Part shown: one piece after another, positions 26,301 to 39,068 of the stretch
Layout of the letters: every line of letters starts with the position of its first letter
Position numbering within the stretch: the first letter of the stretch is position 1
NCBI RefSeq assembly: GCF_036373705.1
Contig: NC_089854.1
Coordinates: forward strand, 21,363,339 to 21,427,338
Origin: Amia ocellicauda
Taxonomy: Eukaryota; Chordata; Actinopteri; Amiiformes; Amiidae
Length of the DNA: 64,000 bases
Direction: 5' to 3'
The notes under the pieces: model-generated
What the model saw: the letters and a program-made list of their open reading frames with translations, nothing else
Told to the model about the DNA's origin: nothing
Databases searched by the model: none
Made by a program: the position numbers and the translations under genes

Positions 26301-29300
26301 GCAGTGCTCAGAGTCCGACATGGCCGACGGCAGACACTCCCCGCCCTCCGTGAGGAACAGTACCGGACACCCAGGGCTGGAGCTCCCTTGTAAGAACCCC
26401 CTTCCGTCGGCAACGGTCGTGGTCGGCCCTCTAGGAGGTCTGCGTCTGTACCCTTGGCCAAGGGCAGCACACGGCGGCTCTGCCAAGCCCTTTCCATCAC
26501 AGGCGCCGTGAGGTTCAATGCCCAGTGTGGTGTTGTGGGCATCGCCCCAATCCCAATACAATATATTGCATTATTTTAACATACAATTACCCATTTATAC
26601 TGGGTTTGTACTGGAGCATTCTGGGTACAGTGCCTTGCTCGGGGGGACAACAGCAGTGTCCCCCACCTGGGACTGAACCCATGACCCCAATACACACACC
26701 GTTTATAATGTGATGGGTTCCCTTGGCCAAGGCAGATGACCAAACTGTCATAAAAACCCAGAGTCGTGAGTCATTGTTTCCGAGCTTCCTGCCTGCTCAA
26801 GTTGCCTCCCAGATGTGTGTTTATGCATTTATGAACAATGGCAACACTGTAAACATGTCACGGCTTGTAGGATCAGTGCTCGGGTTATTGGGGGGTCAAC
26901 ACACCGTTGAGGAATATAGGAACTGTATATTGTTTTTGTTACCATTGATGTTCCCATCCAGGACTTGAAAAATCTACACACGCCCTTTCTGTAGTTCGAT
27001 CTGGAAATTCCCCACCTGTTGGTTTCATTATGAGATCGGGTCGGGTGGAGTTTTTTTTGTTTTCATAATTGACACACGGGTGACCTCACTGGATGTCCTG
27101 CTCACCTTCAGAAAATTGTCTTGTCAGACCAGTTTTTTTTTTTTTTTTTAAAACCTCTTCTTGCTTCTCAGTCTTTCCCTCTCTCCTTCTCTCCCTCCCT
27201 GTCTTCCCTTTTCCTCTCTCTCTGAGTTGGGGAAATACTGCACAAAAGATCTGGCTGATGCTGTGTAACAGAGTAATGATTTTGTGCCAGCACTGTGTGG
27301 TTTTGTATTGCAGTCAGAGTTTTTATAATATTTTATTTCCCAGGTAAACATTGTTTACATCCTCTTCTAAATTAGAAATGATCGTAATCAATATTTCCCG
27401 GGTGCCTGCAACTGATGCAGTTAGCAAAAACGATAAATGTAAATTTGTCTTTCCAATCATAGTGGACAAAGTAGGTTTTTCAAATCCTGTTGTTGTACCT
27501 GTGTCGTGCTGTGTGTTGAACTTGTGTTAATGTGCCATTTATTTTATTGGTAATAGGGAAGCAGCAGGCCCCGTTTCCTGGCATTGAGCTCCCAAGTATG
27601 ACAGTAATCAATATTATGCTTTTGATCACCGTAATAACTCTCCAGATGGTTCTTTAACACATGCATGTAGAGTTTGTTGTGGTGAGGGCTTTCAATCTCT
27701 GATGCCAGGCACACTCCCTGAGACGCGGTTACCCCATTTCTATTGCCCTTCCAGAATCGCAAAAACCCAAAAGTAACCCAATCTCAAATGGGCTCTCGCT
27801 CGAGGCAGTCTGGACCTAGGGCGGTGTGCTGCAGATTCAAATTCGTGTCCCTGTGGCTCAGCACGGTTTCGCCTCTTTCAGCCAGAGCTCAGACTGTGTG
27901 TGAATAGTTTAACACCTGTGTGGAATACAGGGCCTGTATCTGCTACAGAGGAACCCTGTACCTCCAAACACACGGGTATCCCTTGTGAATCCCGACCTGG
28001 AACTCCAAAATTGGGCTCGTGCTTCAAATCCAAATCCCTGATGTGAAATGTTGAAACTCCAGTGGCGAGTCCTAGTATTTTTCGTTCATTCCCCAGTGAA
28101 TTTATATCAGATTGTCGATTTGTTCTTCCATTTCTCTCCACCAGTACATTTAAAATAGAAGATAATAGGAACTAAATCCTTCAGGAGTGTGGTTTTGCCG
28201 CTGTAGGCTGGCTGTCTGGCACTGCCTGGCACTGGGCCGAGCCACGACAAGGTAAAGGTGGCATGGACAGGCAGTCGGAGTGACCCTGGCTGCAGGAGAG
28301 GAACCCCTGGCATGGCTGTAACTGTGGCATGTGTGCTGAGGAGGGGACCCAGGGGACCATCTTCCACTCCACTGAGATAGAAATTTAAAACCAACCGCGA
28401 GGTGCAGCTCAAAGCCAAGGCACGGCTGGTCACTTGGGTGCCTTGTGCTCAGAGGCTGCCCGTCTGCAGAGGGTGGTCTCTGTTGAAACTTGTCTGATCT
28501 TTTGTCACTGGCAATGGTGGCGAGCAGGAGTGGAAAATACGTCCCCGGGTCTCCACCCTGCATGACTGTGACGTTCGAGCGCGGTCAGCCCGATCAGTGC
28601 CCCTCTGCGAGCGATTTTCGCTCTGCCCACCGAGGGACCGGTGCCAAAGGCAGCAGGGGCCCTGCAGGATGGAGGGAGGCTCCGGGGAGTGTCCACTGCG
28701 CTGAGAGATCAAAGCCCTCTGTGTTGGGTGGTTGGACAGAATTGCCGTCCGCCCAGATTCATGGTTTCAGACCCGACTGTCTAACGGTGAATCGTGCCGA
28801 TCGGTGTTGAAATCGTGAGGACGCTCTCGCCGTTCCCTCAGCAGTGGCTGGTTAGGGGGGCGGAGGTAGAGCGTTCTCCTCCCTGGTGACACGTGTATTA
28901 ACTTCATTTGTATCCCTTTGTGCTTCTTTGGGCCTCTGCTACATACTTCATTTGACCTGTTTTTAGGATGCATTTGTTTTGCAGGGAGCCCAAATTTTTT
29001 TTGAATAAAGATGAATGCCAATTAGCATTTGACCTTCGACCCTGGGGGTTGATACACCAGTCGCCAGCAACGCAAAACTCGGATTTGTCACACAATCACG
29101 ATTTTACAGCTGCTGATTGATATTTTGCCCAATCATTCTCGCTCCATGTAAGAGATCCCAGTTTAACGATCTATAATCCAGCTAATAAGTCAAACACAAT
29201 GCTGTTTAACACCAGAGGTACGAGACTACCTGAAAAGAGCCTCCAACCTCTGTAGATCCCTCCGCTGCTTTCTAATTCTGTGCTGTTAGTCTCCTAATGA

Positions 29301-31900
29301 AGATTCATTACCCCAGAAGCAAAAGAAAAAGGAACTAATGAAGAAGTTATTTTTGTGTTGGAATACTAAACCCTAACTTTTGTCTTTTGTTCTGCCAAAA
29401 TGTTGTTCTTGGAGACATGTCCAAAGAACAAGAGAATTTTTGATGGCAGGCTTTTTATCCGGTACTGTCTTCGTGTGATCAAGCCCGTCCTGTTCTGTGT
29501 AACCTGTAGTCATTAAAAACTCTAATGAGATGCGAGGGGCTCGTCAACGTTCTCACTGTCTGGAAGCGGGATCTCGAACCCTTATCGCAGCGCTGGCTTT
29601 TGTTTCCTAGTTCCACTCTCTCTGTGGTCTGAGCCTTCAGGAGTTTGGAGAAAATAACTATTGCCCAACTGTCTGTCCAATCTTTTTTTTGCTCCCCTTG
29701 TAGCAGCACGTATATGGTCTCGGACCCCCACTGTTTCTATGGCTTCTATTCTGGTAGACAGTTTGCACACTGGTCAATATGGCCGTATCTGGGCACCGAG
29801 CTTCCCTGGCCATCAGTTGGTGTCACAGGCTCTGGATGTGGGGCATGAGCAAAGCCGCTGTCGAGATGGGGGATGGGACCGTGGATGCACAGGGTGAACT
29901 TTAGCAGCTCTGGTTACCTGCATTGGTTTGTGTGGGCTTTGATGGACTGATAACGCATCCTGTTATTTCATGTCTATTTTAAAGCTCCAGCACTTGCGAG
30001 TGGTTAAGGTGCCACCTTGAATCATCAGAGCTTTTCTCATTTTATTGTTACACATTACAAATTCTGTTTCTGATCGAATATCTGGACCAGGCTTATTGGT
30101 TTCGGTGCTGGCAGCTTTAAAATACATAAGTCTGAATGGGTATGATGGGTGGAAGAGCAGCTTGTTATAATGGTGCATGGCATGTTCTGTATGAGGGACC
30201 TGATATGATATTAAGGAACTTTTTTCTTTTAGTAGGTGGGGTAAAATGGGAGACTGATATATATTCCCTGCCAGCTCAATAATAACTTCCCTGCCCCCCC
30301 CCGAAGTCGGGAAAGCTTTGCCAAGGGATGAATCCCTAAAGTACAAATCATGTTGAAGGAATGCCAACTATTATAACGGGAGACATTAATCGACAAGCTA
30401 ATAACTTTGTGAACTTGATTTTGAAGCCCCATATTGATTTTGGTCCCTAGCTGCACTTCCCTGGTGCTTTCCAGCCCAGTTGTTAAGCCGAGGTATGTAC
30501 CATCACACCCTGGACGTTGGTGTTGGCGTCCACTCCAGAGGTGCCATGTGGCACTGACCCACCCCCCAAGGAAGTCGTGGATAAGTTTCCCAGCTTCGAA
30601 GACCGCCCGGCCAGTCTTTTGTCAGATAACCCCCTGCCTTCACTCTGTGGAGTGAGAGGCTGAGATCGGGAGAGGGGTGGGAAGGGACGTGCTTTAGGCT
30701 GTATGTGCTTTTGTGGGGTTGTGTATACACAATCCAAAGAACAAATCCATAAAAATGCCTTGCATTTTTAGGAAGCTTACTTGAACCCAACTTACCCAAT
30801 CTACATGGTTGATTTTGTTTTTTGCGGTGTTCTTAATTTTTGGGGAATTTATTAAATTTATTAAATAAACCTCTGATAAACGCACCCTTTTTGCATTCCA
30901 GTGATGATGGCGAAGGAGAAACCGCCCATCACGGTGGTGGGGGACGTGGGAGGACGGATTGCCATCATTGTTGTAAGACATAGAGATTTTTCCATTTCCT
31001 TTTACTGTGCTTCGGGAACAACATCCATTCACAGCATCGCCTTCACTTTCTTTTCATATTCATTCTGTTCACCCAGTAGGAGTGAGGTGTCTTAATACTG
31101 GGGGGGGTTTCTTTTGGTGGAAACTGGGTAAAAAGGAAGATTTTTAAAGCATTAATCAAATGGGGAGAGAGAGAAGGAAACCTCTTCACCTGCATGCAAT
31201 TTGCATGCGTGTGCTGACATTGCCATTGTGTGTCCCGTCAGGACGACATCATCGACGATGTGGAGGACTTTGTGGCGACGGCAGAGATCCTGAAGGAGCG
31301 AGGCGCCTACAAGATCTACATCATGGCCACGCACGGCCTGCTGTCTGCCGACGCCCCCCGTCTCATCGAGGAGTCGGCCATTGATGAGGTCAGTCCCATC
31401 CCCTGGAGCGTTTACGGCCTCTCGGGGGTCATTGTTAGGAAAGGTGGTGGAGGAGAACTTGTGAAGAATCTGAAGAACAGTGGATTTGTTCTGCTCTTGA
31501 TTCTTGGACTTTAAGACCCTTTTATAAGCATGTACAGTTGTGAGTAGGGTTAGGGTGGGATCCAATGTTTAAACGTCAACAAAAACGGTTTGTTCTGCAT
31601 ACAAGTGAACTCTGCTATATTGGAAAGCTGCACCAACTGAACCCGTCCAGAGAGCTTAAGCTTGTGAATGTTTTAAAAGGACGCGGTTTGGAATTGTCCC
31701 CCCTGTCCTGATCATTTGTGTGTTTTCCGTATCGTCTCCAGGTGGTGGTCACCAACACCGTGCCCCATGAGGTGCAGAAGCTGCAGTGCCCCAAGATCAA
31801 GACGGTGGATGTCAGCATGATCCTGGCCGAGGCCATCCGCCGCATCCACAACGGCGAGTCCATGGCGTACCTCTTCCGCAACATCACTGTGGACGACTAA
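20304..31900 (+). CDS. prpsap1: phosphoribosyl pyrophosphate synthetase-associated protein 1 (PAP39), complete
   Basis: PRPSAP1 is a catalytically inactive homologue of PRPP synthetase. It binds PRPS1/2 in the cytosolic complex and restrains PRPP synthesis, the entry to nucleotide synthesis. Ten coding exons, all with GT-AG borders and matching phases, total 1071 nt: 356 residues plus TAA, the human PRPSAP1 length as I recall it. Landmarks are [19 protein letters not shown] near the N-terminus, [52 protein letters not shown], the PAP-specific insert [20 protein letters not shown], and the PRPP-loop equivalent IIVDDIIDDV. The C-terminus is [11 protein letters not shown]. The start [11 protein letters not shown] matches human MNAARTGYRVF. 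A longer in-frame ATG at about 20220 (MSRKLLG) is unlikely because it has no family match. RHSPP and the N-terminus favour PRPSAP1 over PRPSAP2. Confidence 0.97.
20387..24268 (+). other. prpsap1: prpsap1 intron 1
   Basis: A 3.9 kb intron. It has a poly-T run at about 21447-21464 and a T8 run at about 23457. Otherwise the DNA looks unique, with no embedded gene recognised. Confidence 0.85.
24269..24321 (+). CDS. prpsap1: prpsap1 coding exon 2
   Basis: A 53-nt exon between TCTTGCAG and GTGCGT. It encodes [17 protein letters not shown], which continues the family sequence. It is too short for ORF detection but secure by phase. Confidence 0.92.
24610..24676 (+). CDS. prpsap1: prpsap1 coding exon 3
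   Basis: A 67-nt exon between AAAACAG and GTGAGT. It encodes [20 protein letters not shown] and ends PR (split codon), a strongly conserved PRS-family block. Confidence 0.93.
25214..25386 (+). CDS. prpsap1: prpsap1 coding exon 4
   Basis: A 173-nt exon between AATGTAG and GTGAGG. It encodes [20 protein letters not shown] to [10 protein letters not shown], containing [10 protein letters not shown]. Confidence 0.96.
25552..25667 (+). CDS. prpsap1: prpsap1 coding exon 5
   Basis: A 116-nt exon between CTTCCCAG and GTACCC. It encodes [20 protein letters not shown] to LLQYIQEE. Confidence 0.96.
25787..25842 (+). CDS. prpsap1: prpsap1 coding exon 6
   Basis: A 56-nt exon between CCTTGCAG and GTAAAT. 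It encodes [18 protein letters not shown] plus a split Arg codon. Confidence 0.94.
26244..26389 (+). CDS. prpsap1: prpsap1 coding exon 7
   Basis: A 146-nt exon between TGTTGCAG and GTAAGA. It encodes [20 protein letters not shown] and the PAP-specific insert with RHSPP. Confidence 0.95.
26390..30901 (+). other. prpsap1: prpsap1 intron 7
   Basis: A 4.5 kb intron, the largest of the gene. It has a reverse-oriented SINE (about 26540-26692) and a T13 run (about 27131). No embedded gene was recognised. Confidence 0.85.
26540..26692 (-). mobile_element. tRNA-derived SINE, reverse orientation
   Basis: On the minus strand it reads a B-box-like GGGTTCAGTCCCAGG, GAGCAAGGCACTGTACCCAG, then TATAAATGGGTAATTGT, a typical fish tRNA-SINE body. 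It lies in prpsap1 intron 7. Confidence 0.65.
30902..30972 (+). CDS. prpsap1: prpsap1 coding exon 8
   Basis: A 71-nt exon between CATTCCAG and GTAAGA. It encodes [20 protein letters not shown] to IIV, just before the DDIIDD loop. Confidence 0.95.
31242..31388 (+). CDS. prpsap1: prpsap1 coding exon 9
   Basis: A 147-nt exon between CCCGTCAG and GTCAGT. It encodes [20 protein letters not shown] to IEESAIDE, the PRPP-binding-loop equivalent. Confidence 0.96.
31742..31900 (+). CDS. prpsap1: prpsap1 coding exon 10 and stop
   Basis: A 159-nt coding segment after GTCTCCAG. It encodes [20 protein letters not shown] to FRNITVDD, with TAA at 31898-31900. Confidence 0.97.
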   Translation: MVVTNTVPHEVQKLQCPKIKTVDVSMILAEAIRRIHNGESMAYLFRNITVDD

Positions 31901-33420
31901 CGTGGTGTACGGGGGTGGGGGGAGGTGTGGGTGGTGCGGTGCGGTGCCAGCCACGTCTGTCCGGCGCTCGACACGGCAGAGCAGAGCCCGACTGCTGAGC
32001 ACGGGGGCGACGACACGATGATAAACACAAACACAATTCCAGAAGGCTCCCGTCCCGCCTGAGCCCAGACCGATCGGACGCTGCTGCCATGCTGGTAAGA
32101 TCAGAAGCGGCTCCGTTTCTGGTCTGATTGTATGATTTCTCCTCCCACCCACTTTGTTTTTGTCTTTTTTTTTTTTGTATTCTGACCCAGTGGAATTGGA
32201 AGATAGTAAATTTGTTTCAGGAACTTCTATAAAGCGTGGTTATGTGGATCTGTTGTGTTTACTGGGTTTACTCTGCATGCAGGCGACGCACACTTCAAAA
32301 CAAACACGCCAACAGGGAAACCTGTAAACGGTTGTCCTGCCCCCTTACTGGCTTCAGCTTTCCCTGCCAACGCTGTGCCAGGGACTGTAATCCATGCCAA
32401 CCATTCCCATGCTGCATTCTCTTTATTGATCAGTGTTCGTGAGTTATACGAGCAGTTCCGGTAGTTATGGTGTGAATATATAGCTGTAAAGATGTCAAGA
32501 TGTCGGTGTTTTATAAACTGTTATTAGAAAGAAATGAATGGTTTTATTTTTTCACCCAGGAGTTTGTTCACATCCTGGCTGGCTTAGTAACTGCTTTGTG
32601 ACACCTTGTGACAGGCAGAAAAGTATCTATTTTCTGTTGTCGTTTCGAATCCTGCATTCGCTATGAATAATGACCTGCCCAGCTGTGAAGAGCTCTCTTC
32701 TGTCAGCCGCATGGCGCTCCCCCAGGTCTGTCGCTCGCCAGGGAGTGCTCTAGTGGACCGGTGTCGTCCGGGCGTCTGTGATTAGCGATGGATTAATGGG
32801 AGATTTTCTGTGTCCAGATAACCTCCATGGAACTGACCTCCCCCAGCCCCCATGCCCTCCGCAGATTAACGCACAACCTTGGCAGGTTTTGCCGACGTCT
32901 GCACAAAGGGGTGATAGGCTTCTATGCAGTTATATACACGCACATGTATATATGAAGGGATAACTGTACCAAACCTCTGAACAAAAGTTTCTCTGTGTTT
33001 GTCCCATCACACGGTTTGTCATCCCCCTCTCCACCATTTTCTGTCCCTCTGCCTCCCATCCCTCAGAGTGTCGACACCGCTTTTGTGCGGAGGCTCTCGT
33101 TGTGTGTCAGTCTCCCTGTGTCCAGCTCGGAGCGCTGCATTGAACCCCCAGTGTTATACCACTGTGTGTGTGTAGAAGCTATTCACTGTGACTTAATGCT
33201 TTAATTAAAACCATGAGTACGCACAGCCTAGAACTGAATTCTAAACCAGAGACACACACTGTGCTCTCAGTCCTATTGATATCCTGTACATGCGTTTTAC
33301 TTTGTTTGCAGGCATTTGCCCTGTTAACGTGTTTCAGGTGTGATTGTGTATGACATGGGTAAATGTGTGTTTTTATTATTCTTGGGCTTTGTAAATAAAA
33401 CAAACCCATTAATAAATGTG
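31901..33420 (+). other. prpsap1: prpsap1 3' UTR, probable
   Basis: There is no coding signal. The best poly-A signal is AATAAA at 33394-33399, with another AATAAA at about 33411. Some transcripts might run on to AATAAAA near 34515. Confidence 0.55.
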
Positions 33421-36400
33421 TGCACACAGTATTAGTGAGACTTCAGTGTTTTTGTCATGCCGAGATGATTTGCACTGATGAGTCTGGAAGCCCCGATGGA
33501 AACTTCGTTGATCTAAGATCGAAGCTTCAGACGTTTAAGAACATTGTGTGTGTGACATTTGCTCAAGCCTTCATTTTGTAAGTTCCCAGCTAGGCGCCAC
33601 TTTTTTTTTTCTCTTGCTTCTGTGGTTGGTACAAAAGCTTGAATTTGCTCATTAGAGATTTTTCCAGGTCTGATAGTCTTCCAACTTGCAATGCATAATT
33701 ACACCACTGGAGGGCGATCCCAGCAACTTCACTGATCCTGAAAACAGCACTCGGATTATTATAATGTATATTTTCACCTACGCTGAAGATCATGCAAGTC
33801 ATATCCCCTCATTTCAGGCTCATGCAGTTTCTCTGGGATTGTCTGACGTTCCTCCACCCTCTTAGGAAACTAACTTGTATTTATTTTAAGTTTGTATGAT
33901 TTATTTTTCTTTCTTGGTTTCAATATTGTCACGGTAAGAGTCTCATTGTTATGATGTGGCTTTGAGACCTTGCACTCGGGTGTAATCTGAATAAAATAAA
34001 ATAACGTGTTATTGAAAGCAGTGGGGTATACTGCCCAGATTCTGTGCTTGCATAGCTTATAATCTGGATGCAAGTTTCCACTCTTTAGATCCTACTGTAT
34101 GTTGTCTAAGAATTCGTTTAGATTTCTGTTGCTCATACACAGAGAAAAACATCAAACTATGGGGCTGTGAACCTCTCTTGCCTTTGTGGCTGTCAAGTGG
34201 AAAGGGCTGTTGCTGGACCTTTGTCCTGTTTCTGTTCTTTCCCCATTTTTGTCTTTTATTACGGATTTATTTGGTACTTTCATTGCCACCATCTCTTCTG
34301 AGACATTGCTACGTCCTCCTGCCTGGGTTGACATTTTCATTTGTGTTGTGCGTCAGATATGCGTTACTGATTTTAAACTAATTCCTTGCTTTTGCTTTCC
34401 TCCTGGTTCAGCTTTTCCAAACTGCAAAATATCTGTAAAATGTTACAACTTATGTTCGATTTTTCATTCATGTAAACATTAACGAGCCGGTTCCATGTTT
34501 GTACCCTGATGATAATAAAATAATTAAATTACACTGGCAGCATTTGTGGACTTATTGTAGTTTCCAGTTTTCAATTAGGTGGACATCTTAAGGAGAAGGA
34601 AATCAATCGTTTTTTAACCTTTGAGACTGTCATGAATATTATAAATGATACCTGCATGGAAGTCTGAGTGTGATGTCATCAGTTGTCTACCCTCTTTCAT
34701 TTTAATTTCATTTAATTTTATCCTTCAGTAAGTAAAGGCAAAAACACAATATACACAAGTGGTTGTGTGTAACTTGACCTTTTATATAGAAGTTCTCCCC
34801 ATCGCCATATATATATATATTTTTTTACATTTTCTTCACTCTTTGATCGGGGGAGCCCGTGTGGGGAATTAATAGAACGGAAGAGAAATGAAACTTCCCC
34901 GATAGCAGGTGTGTTCCTCATCGCAGCCCCGTCGCCATGTTCTCCTGCCTTGGCTGCGCTGGGGAAGCTCTTCAGGGTCCCGTGTGGCTTGTGTCCCATC
35001 TGGGGGTGTCCCTGCACCCCAGCTCCCTTCACTCCAGACAGATAGACTTCACACACAAGCAGCGCTCAATACATTTATTTATTCTCTCACACACATGACA
35101 ACCCCATGGCAGTGTAATCCTGTTAATTTTTATTTTTTTTGTACTGCTGCTTGACAGCCAACACCTTTTAGCCGCCACCTTAATGCTATTGCCTTATTTG
35201 GAAGAACTTTGTCAAATTGATTCCGCAGTCGTCGTAGCCAGTTCGAGCACCACTGAGACTCGCGGCCCCCTGGTTGTCCCACAGACCCTATACTCGCTCC
35301 AAACCCCTCAGCCTGCTTTACTTATGGTCACTGAGGAGCTTTGACCAAGTCCAGGGGCTGCGGCCGGGGCCGAGACGGCTCTTGGCCTTCAGACACAATC
35401 CCAAGCAGAGCGTTAAGATTCTACACCCATACAGAGCAGGCCTGCAATATTACAGCAGTCAGTTTCATGTTTCCAGCAATTATGATTTGGTCTAATTACT
35501 TTTTTATGGGAGGTACTTTTTTAAAAATCAAAGCATTGCCAGCAAATACACTAACTTCCCTCCTTCCAGTTAAACAGTTTAAATCCCTTTTCTCAGCCTG
35601 CACAACTGACGCACAATTAAACCCCCAGAAGGTGAGGGTCGTGTGAGAGCCCACTGCCTGCAATTAATCACCCACCTGGACAGCTGGGTCATCCTCTCTC
35701 CCGATCGTCGCGCCGTGTCGGACTCTGCAGCTGAGTGCAGACGGCAGGATGTTAAGACGGGCTTTAAAGAGGAACCAGAAAGAAACTGATCACAAGTCAA
35801 CTTCCTCGTCCGAGCCCGGCGAAACAATGCACCTTCTCAGCGCTGTGCGGGAAAGAGGAAGCTGACAGCCTGCTGTGCGTGTCGCCGAGCCCGCACCCCC
35901 GACATGAACACTCCTGCAGGCATCTCTTTTGTGAACAAGGTGGCAGTTTCAATCTTGTGGTGTGATTGTCACCTTAACCCCATTTCCTCCTAGTTAGTTT
36001 TATTGTGTTTTGTAACAGCAACTCCATATTGATGCAATGATTTCTCCCATTTTGGGTGATCTGAGCAGACGTGTGGTACTTGCTGCTGCACTTTCTTCTG
36101 GTTTCCGCCTGGGCCCGGTCTGCAGTGTTGAAGCACGGCTTGGTCAGCCGCTCACCGGTCAGTTCAATTTAAACTTTAAATCTTAGTCAGAAACCATGGG
36201 TGACTTCCAAGTGCCTCAAACTGTGGAAAGGTTGACTCCATTCATATTGCCACTGATCTCATTCCATTATTTATATATGTAGTCTGTTGATCTGGTGCTT
36301 TTATTTTTGTCCTTTTGCGTTTACTTTTCTGTTTCAGTGGGTACTTGCAACCCTAGGTCAAGTGTTAATGTACAGATTAGGGCCACTGGGGCCAGTCCTG

Positions 36401-38120
36401 TCTGTGGGGCCCCTGCCCAGCTGAAGAGGGGAGAGCAGGTCCTTGGGAATAAGCTTGGACAGAACTGTGGAAATTTAGGGTAAACCTTAGCTTAGTACAT
36501 ACAAAATGTTGTAATATTTATTACCACATTATATAAACTTGGGTTTGTCATATCTATAGTTACGTTTGTTGTCAGTGTGTTATATAACGGATATAAAAAA
36601 AAATGCAACCAAACAAAACATGAAAAGAGCTTATTTACTGCGCCCATTGTTTCTAACTGTCACAAACGCATTGAACGTTAAAACAAAAGCTTTTACTTCC
36701 GTGGAAAGTTGCCATCATTTGCACGGCAGGAACAATCCAGCTTCCCACCGAGCAGCCGGGACAACAGGCCTTTGTGTCGGCGGATCGGCGCACTTCCTCA
36801 GCGACGCTTTTGCAGCAGGTGCGCAGCTGTGCTCGTGTAGTGACGATGTCCCGCCACCAGAGGGCGACGTGTGACTTCGGTCTGCTGTATGTGTTGCTCA
36901 ATTTAAGCATTTTGAATATACTTGTAAAACAAAGGTATGTGTTCTGTATTTTATTTTATACGTCTTCAGTTGTACATTTCCCTTCTGTATTACAACAGCA
37001 GTCATATAAGTGCTAAGACTGAATCACGAAGAAGTAGCTTAATGAAGAAGTAGCTACACCAGCCTTGATCAGCCGCGAATCCTCTTCGTTGTTCCTGCAT
37101 CTCTCCGCCAGGGTGCGCCACATAACCAGGCCAAGACCATTTCTGTTTCTATGCTCAATTTATGGTGCTTTTGGCATGACTAACAAATTCGCAGTGATGC
37201 CAAAGCAGTTATACATTACATACATATATGGAAATGTTTCACAATGATTTATTAAATACAATATAATTTGTAAGAAAACGTAATAAACATAAACATTTAC
37301 TTTTTTGGTGTTATTATCAAACACAGAAGTAACACTCGCGTTTTTGCTATATCTTTAGCTTAAATGCTTATAGGTAAAGCTGAAAAGTAAAAGTGATGAC
37401 GCGTAATTCATAATTTATGTAATAAATCAGTAATAAATAAAATATACCATTCAATTTGGAAACAAACAAAAAAGACAACGGTCACTGTAGCTGCTTTATC
37501 TATGCAGCAGGACTGGGAGCAGTGAACTCCGCACCGCCGAGCTATGGCAGCGTTTTGGCGCTGTCGGCCAGATGTGCGCAGCTGGATCTAAAACCGAGAC
37601 AGTTTCCTCATCGGCAGCGCAAGGCGTCCAAAATGACCTGCGCTGTGAGGATATGGGCTCCATGTTGCAAGTGTTTAAGTGACCGTTTCCAAACACCTGC
37701 AATGCTCTTAATGTTTCCGTTTTCTATTCGTCATCTATCATTTATTATGATTATTAGTAGAAGAAGTCTTTCTATTGTCAAAGCTGTTTTATCGAGTAAT
37801 ATCTCCCTCCGTGTTTTTATAATTCGCTATCTGAACTAAAATATTCTATTTATTTTGCTTATTAAGACTGTTTTTTATTATTCTGTAGTTTAAGAAGTGT
37901 TTTACCTTTATGTATTTGTGTGTTGATGCCGCAATTTCGCATGGTGTACTTTAACTTGCCTTTCTATTCAGCTCTCCATGATTTACCCAGTGTAAACTGC
38001 CTTTAAATATAGCATTATTAATGGTTAGCACAGTAAACCGTTTTATGCGAAGACGATCATTTATACTGATATATATATATATATACTTCAGAATATGAAG
38101 GGAAACACAATAAAGACACA
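33421..38120. other. intergenic between prpsap1 and ras-dva
   Basis: No gene recognised. Contents: a CTCF-like motif (36851-36869), an AT run (about 38070-38084) and many short chance ORFs. The GC-richer part at 35250-35950 has no recognisable product. Confidence 0.55.
36851..36869 (+). promoter_or_regulatory. CTCF-like motif
   Basis: CCGCCACCAGAGGGCGACG matches the CTCF core CCASYAGRKGGCR closely. It lies in the gap between prpsap1 and the ras-dva gene, where a domain boundary would be plausible. Motif match only. Confidence 0.4.
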
Positions 38121-38140
38121 ATTAGTATTTCAATACATAT

Positions 38141-38146
38141 TTTATT
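38141..38146 (-). other. poly-A signal of the ras-dva gene
   Basis: AATAAA on the minus strand (TTTATT on plus), the first such signal about 0.92 kb after the ras-dva stop codon. It suggests a 3' UTR of about 38125-39068. Confidence 0.5.
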
Positions 38147-39068
38147 TTCAATAACGTTTCAAATAAAAATAAAAGTATAAACAAAGTGCTTTAACGTTCG
38201 TGCAACATAATACAATCTTTTTCTTTTGCAATAAAGTAAAACTGAATGAACATTAGTCTACTATGAGTCCACTCGGTAAACAACGTGTGTGGAGCAATAA
38301 TAGAAAGCAGCTGACAGCAATTCTCGCAGCTCCTCGTCTGTAAACCGTCATCCAGTGCCAAATAACACAACTCTTTAAACTTATCAAATAACATAAATAA
38401 ACCATGGTATAAAAAAAAACAACATACACAGGGTCCAGGATTCACAGTGATATCTACAATGTACAGTTATAATATAACCTTACATAACACAAATTCACAA
38501 CAATCAGAAGTGCATTGCCAGTTTGGACTCACATTGATAACAACAGTGATGATAATGATATTAGATTTGGCAAAACACAAACGCACAAAACCAACGACAC
38601 CGACCAAAATTCACAGACACCTTCGCACCCTAACAACACAACGCATAGACGTACAGAAGTGTCCCTTCAGGTGGAGACGGGAATCTTTTCCCATCTCAAA
38701 CACTACATACTTAACAAGAACAGCCACCCACGTCAGGGTGCCCTGAAACCGGTCTGGGGGTCCCGGGGGGCAGTTATCAAGCCCCTCTCCCCTCTCCCTC
38801 TTTCTCCTGCTCAGTGTGCGTTCAGCAGCGACAAGGGTGTCCACCTCCCACAAAGACACTGCAAGGAGTTTGTTCGGTGGAGGGAGATGTGAGGGGAGGG
38901 TCAGAGGGGAGCAGAGCAGGGGCTGAACTTTATAGGGCAAGCAGTTTCCTTCGGCCAACCCCAGAACCACCACCTCCCCGCCGAATTGGGCAGGGCATCC
39001 CAGACGTGCTCTTTTGGGCACGACGGCAGCGGAGGTGGTGGTGGGGCGAAAGGATTGGTGGGAGGCGG

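Noticed and set aside
35250..35950. GC-richer stretch with ORFs on both strands
   Set aside because: No domain, no retroelement match and no consistent splice pattern.
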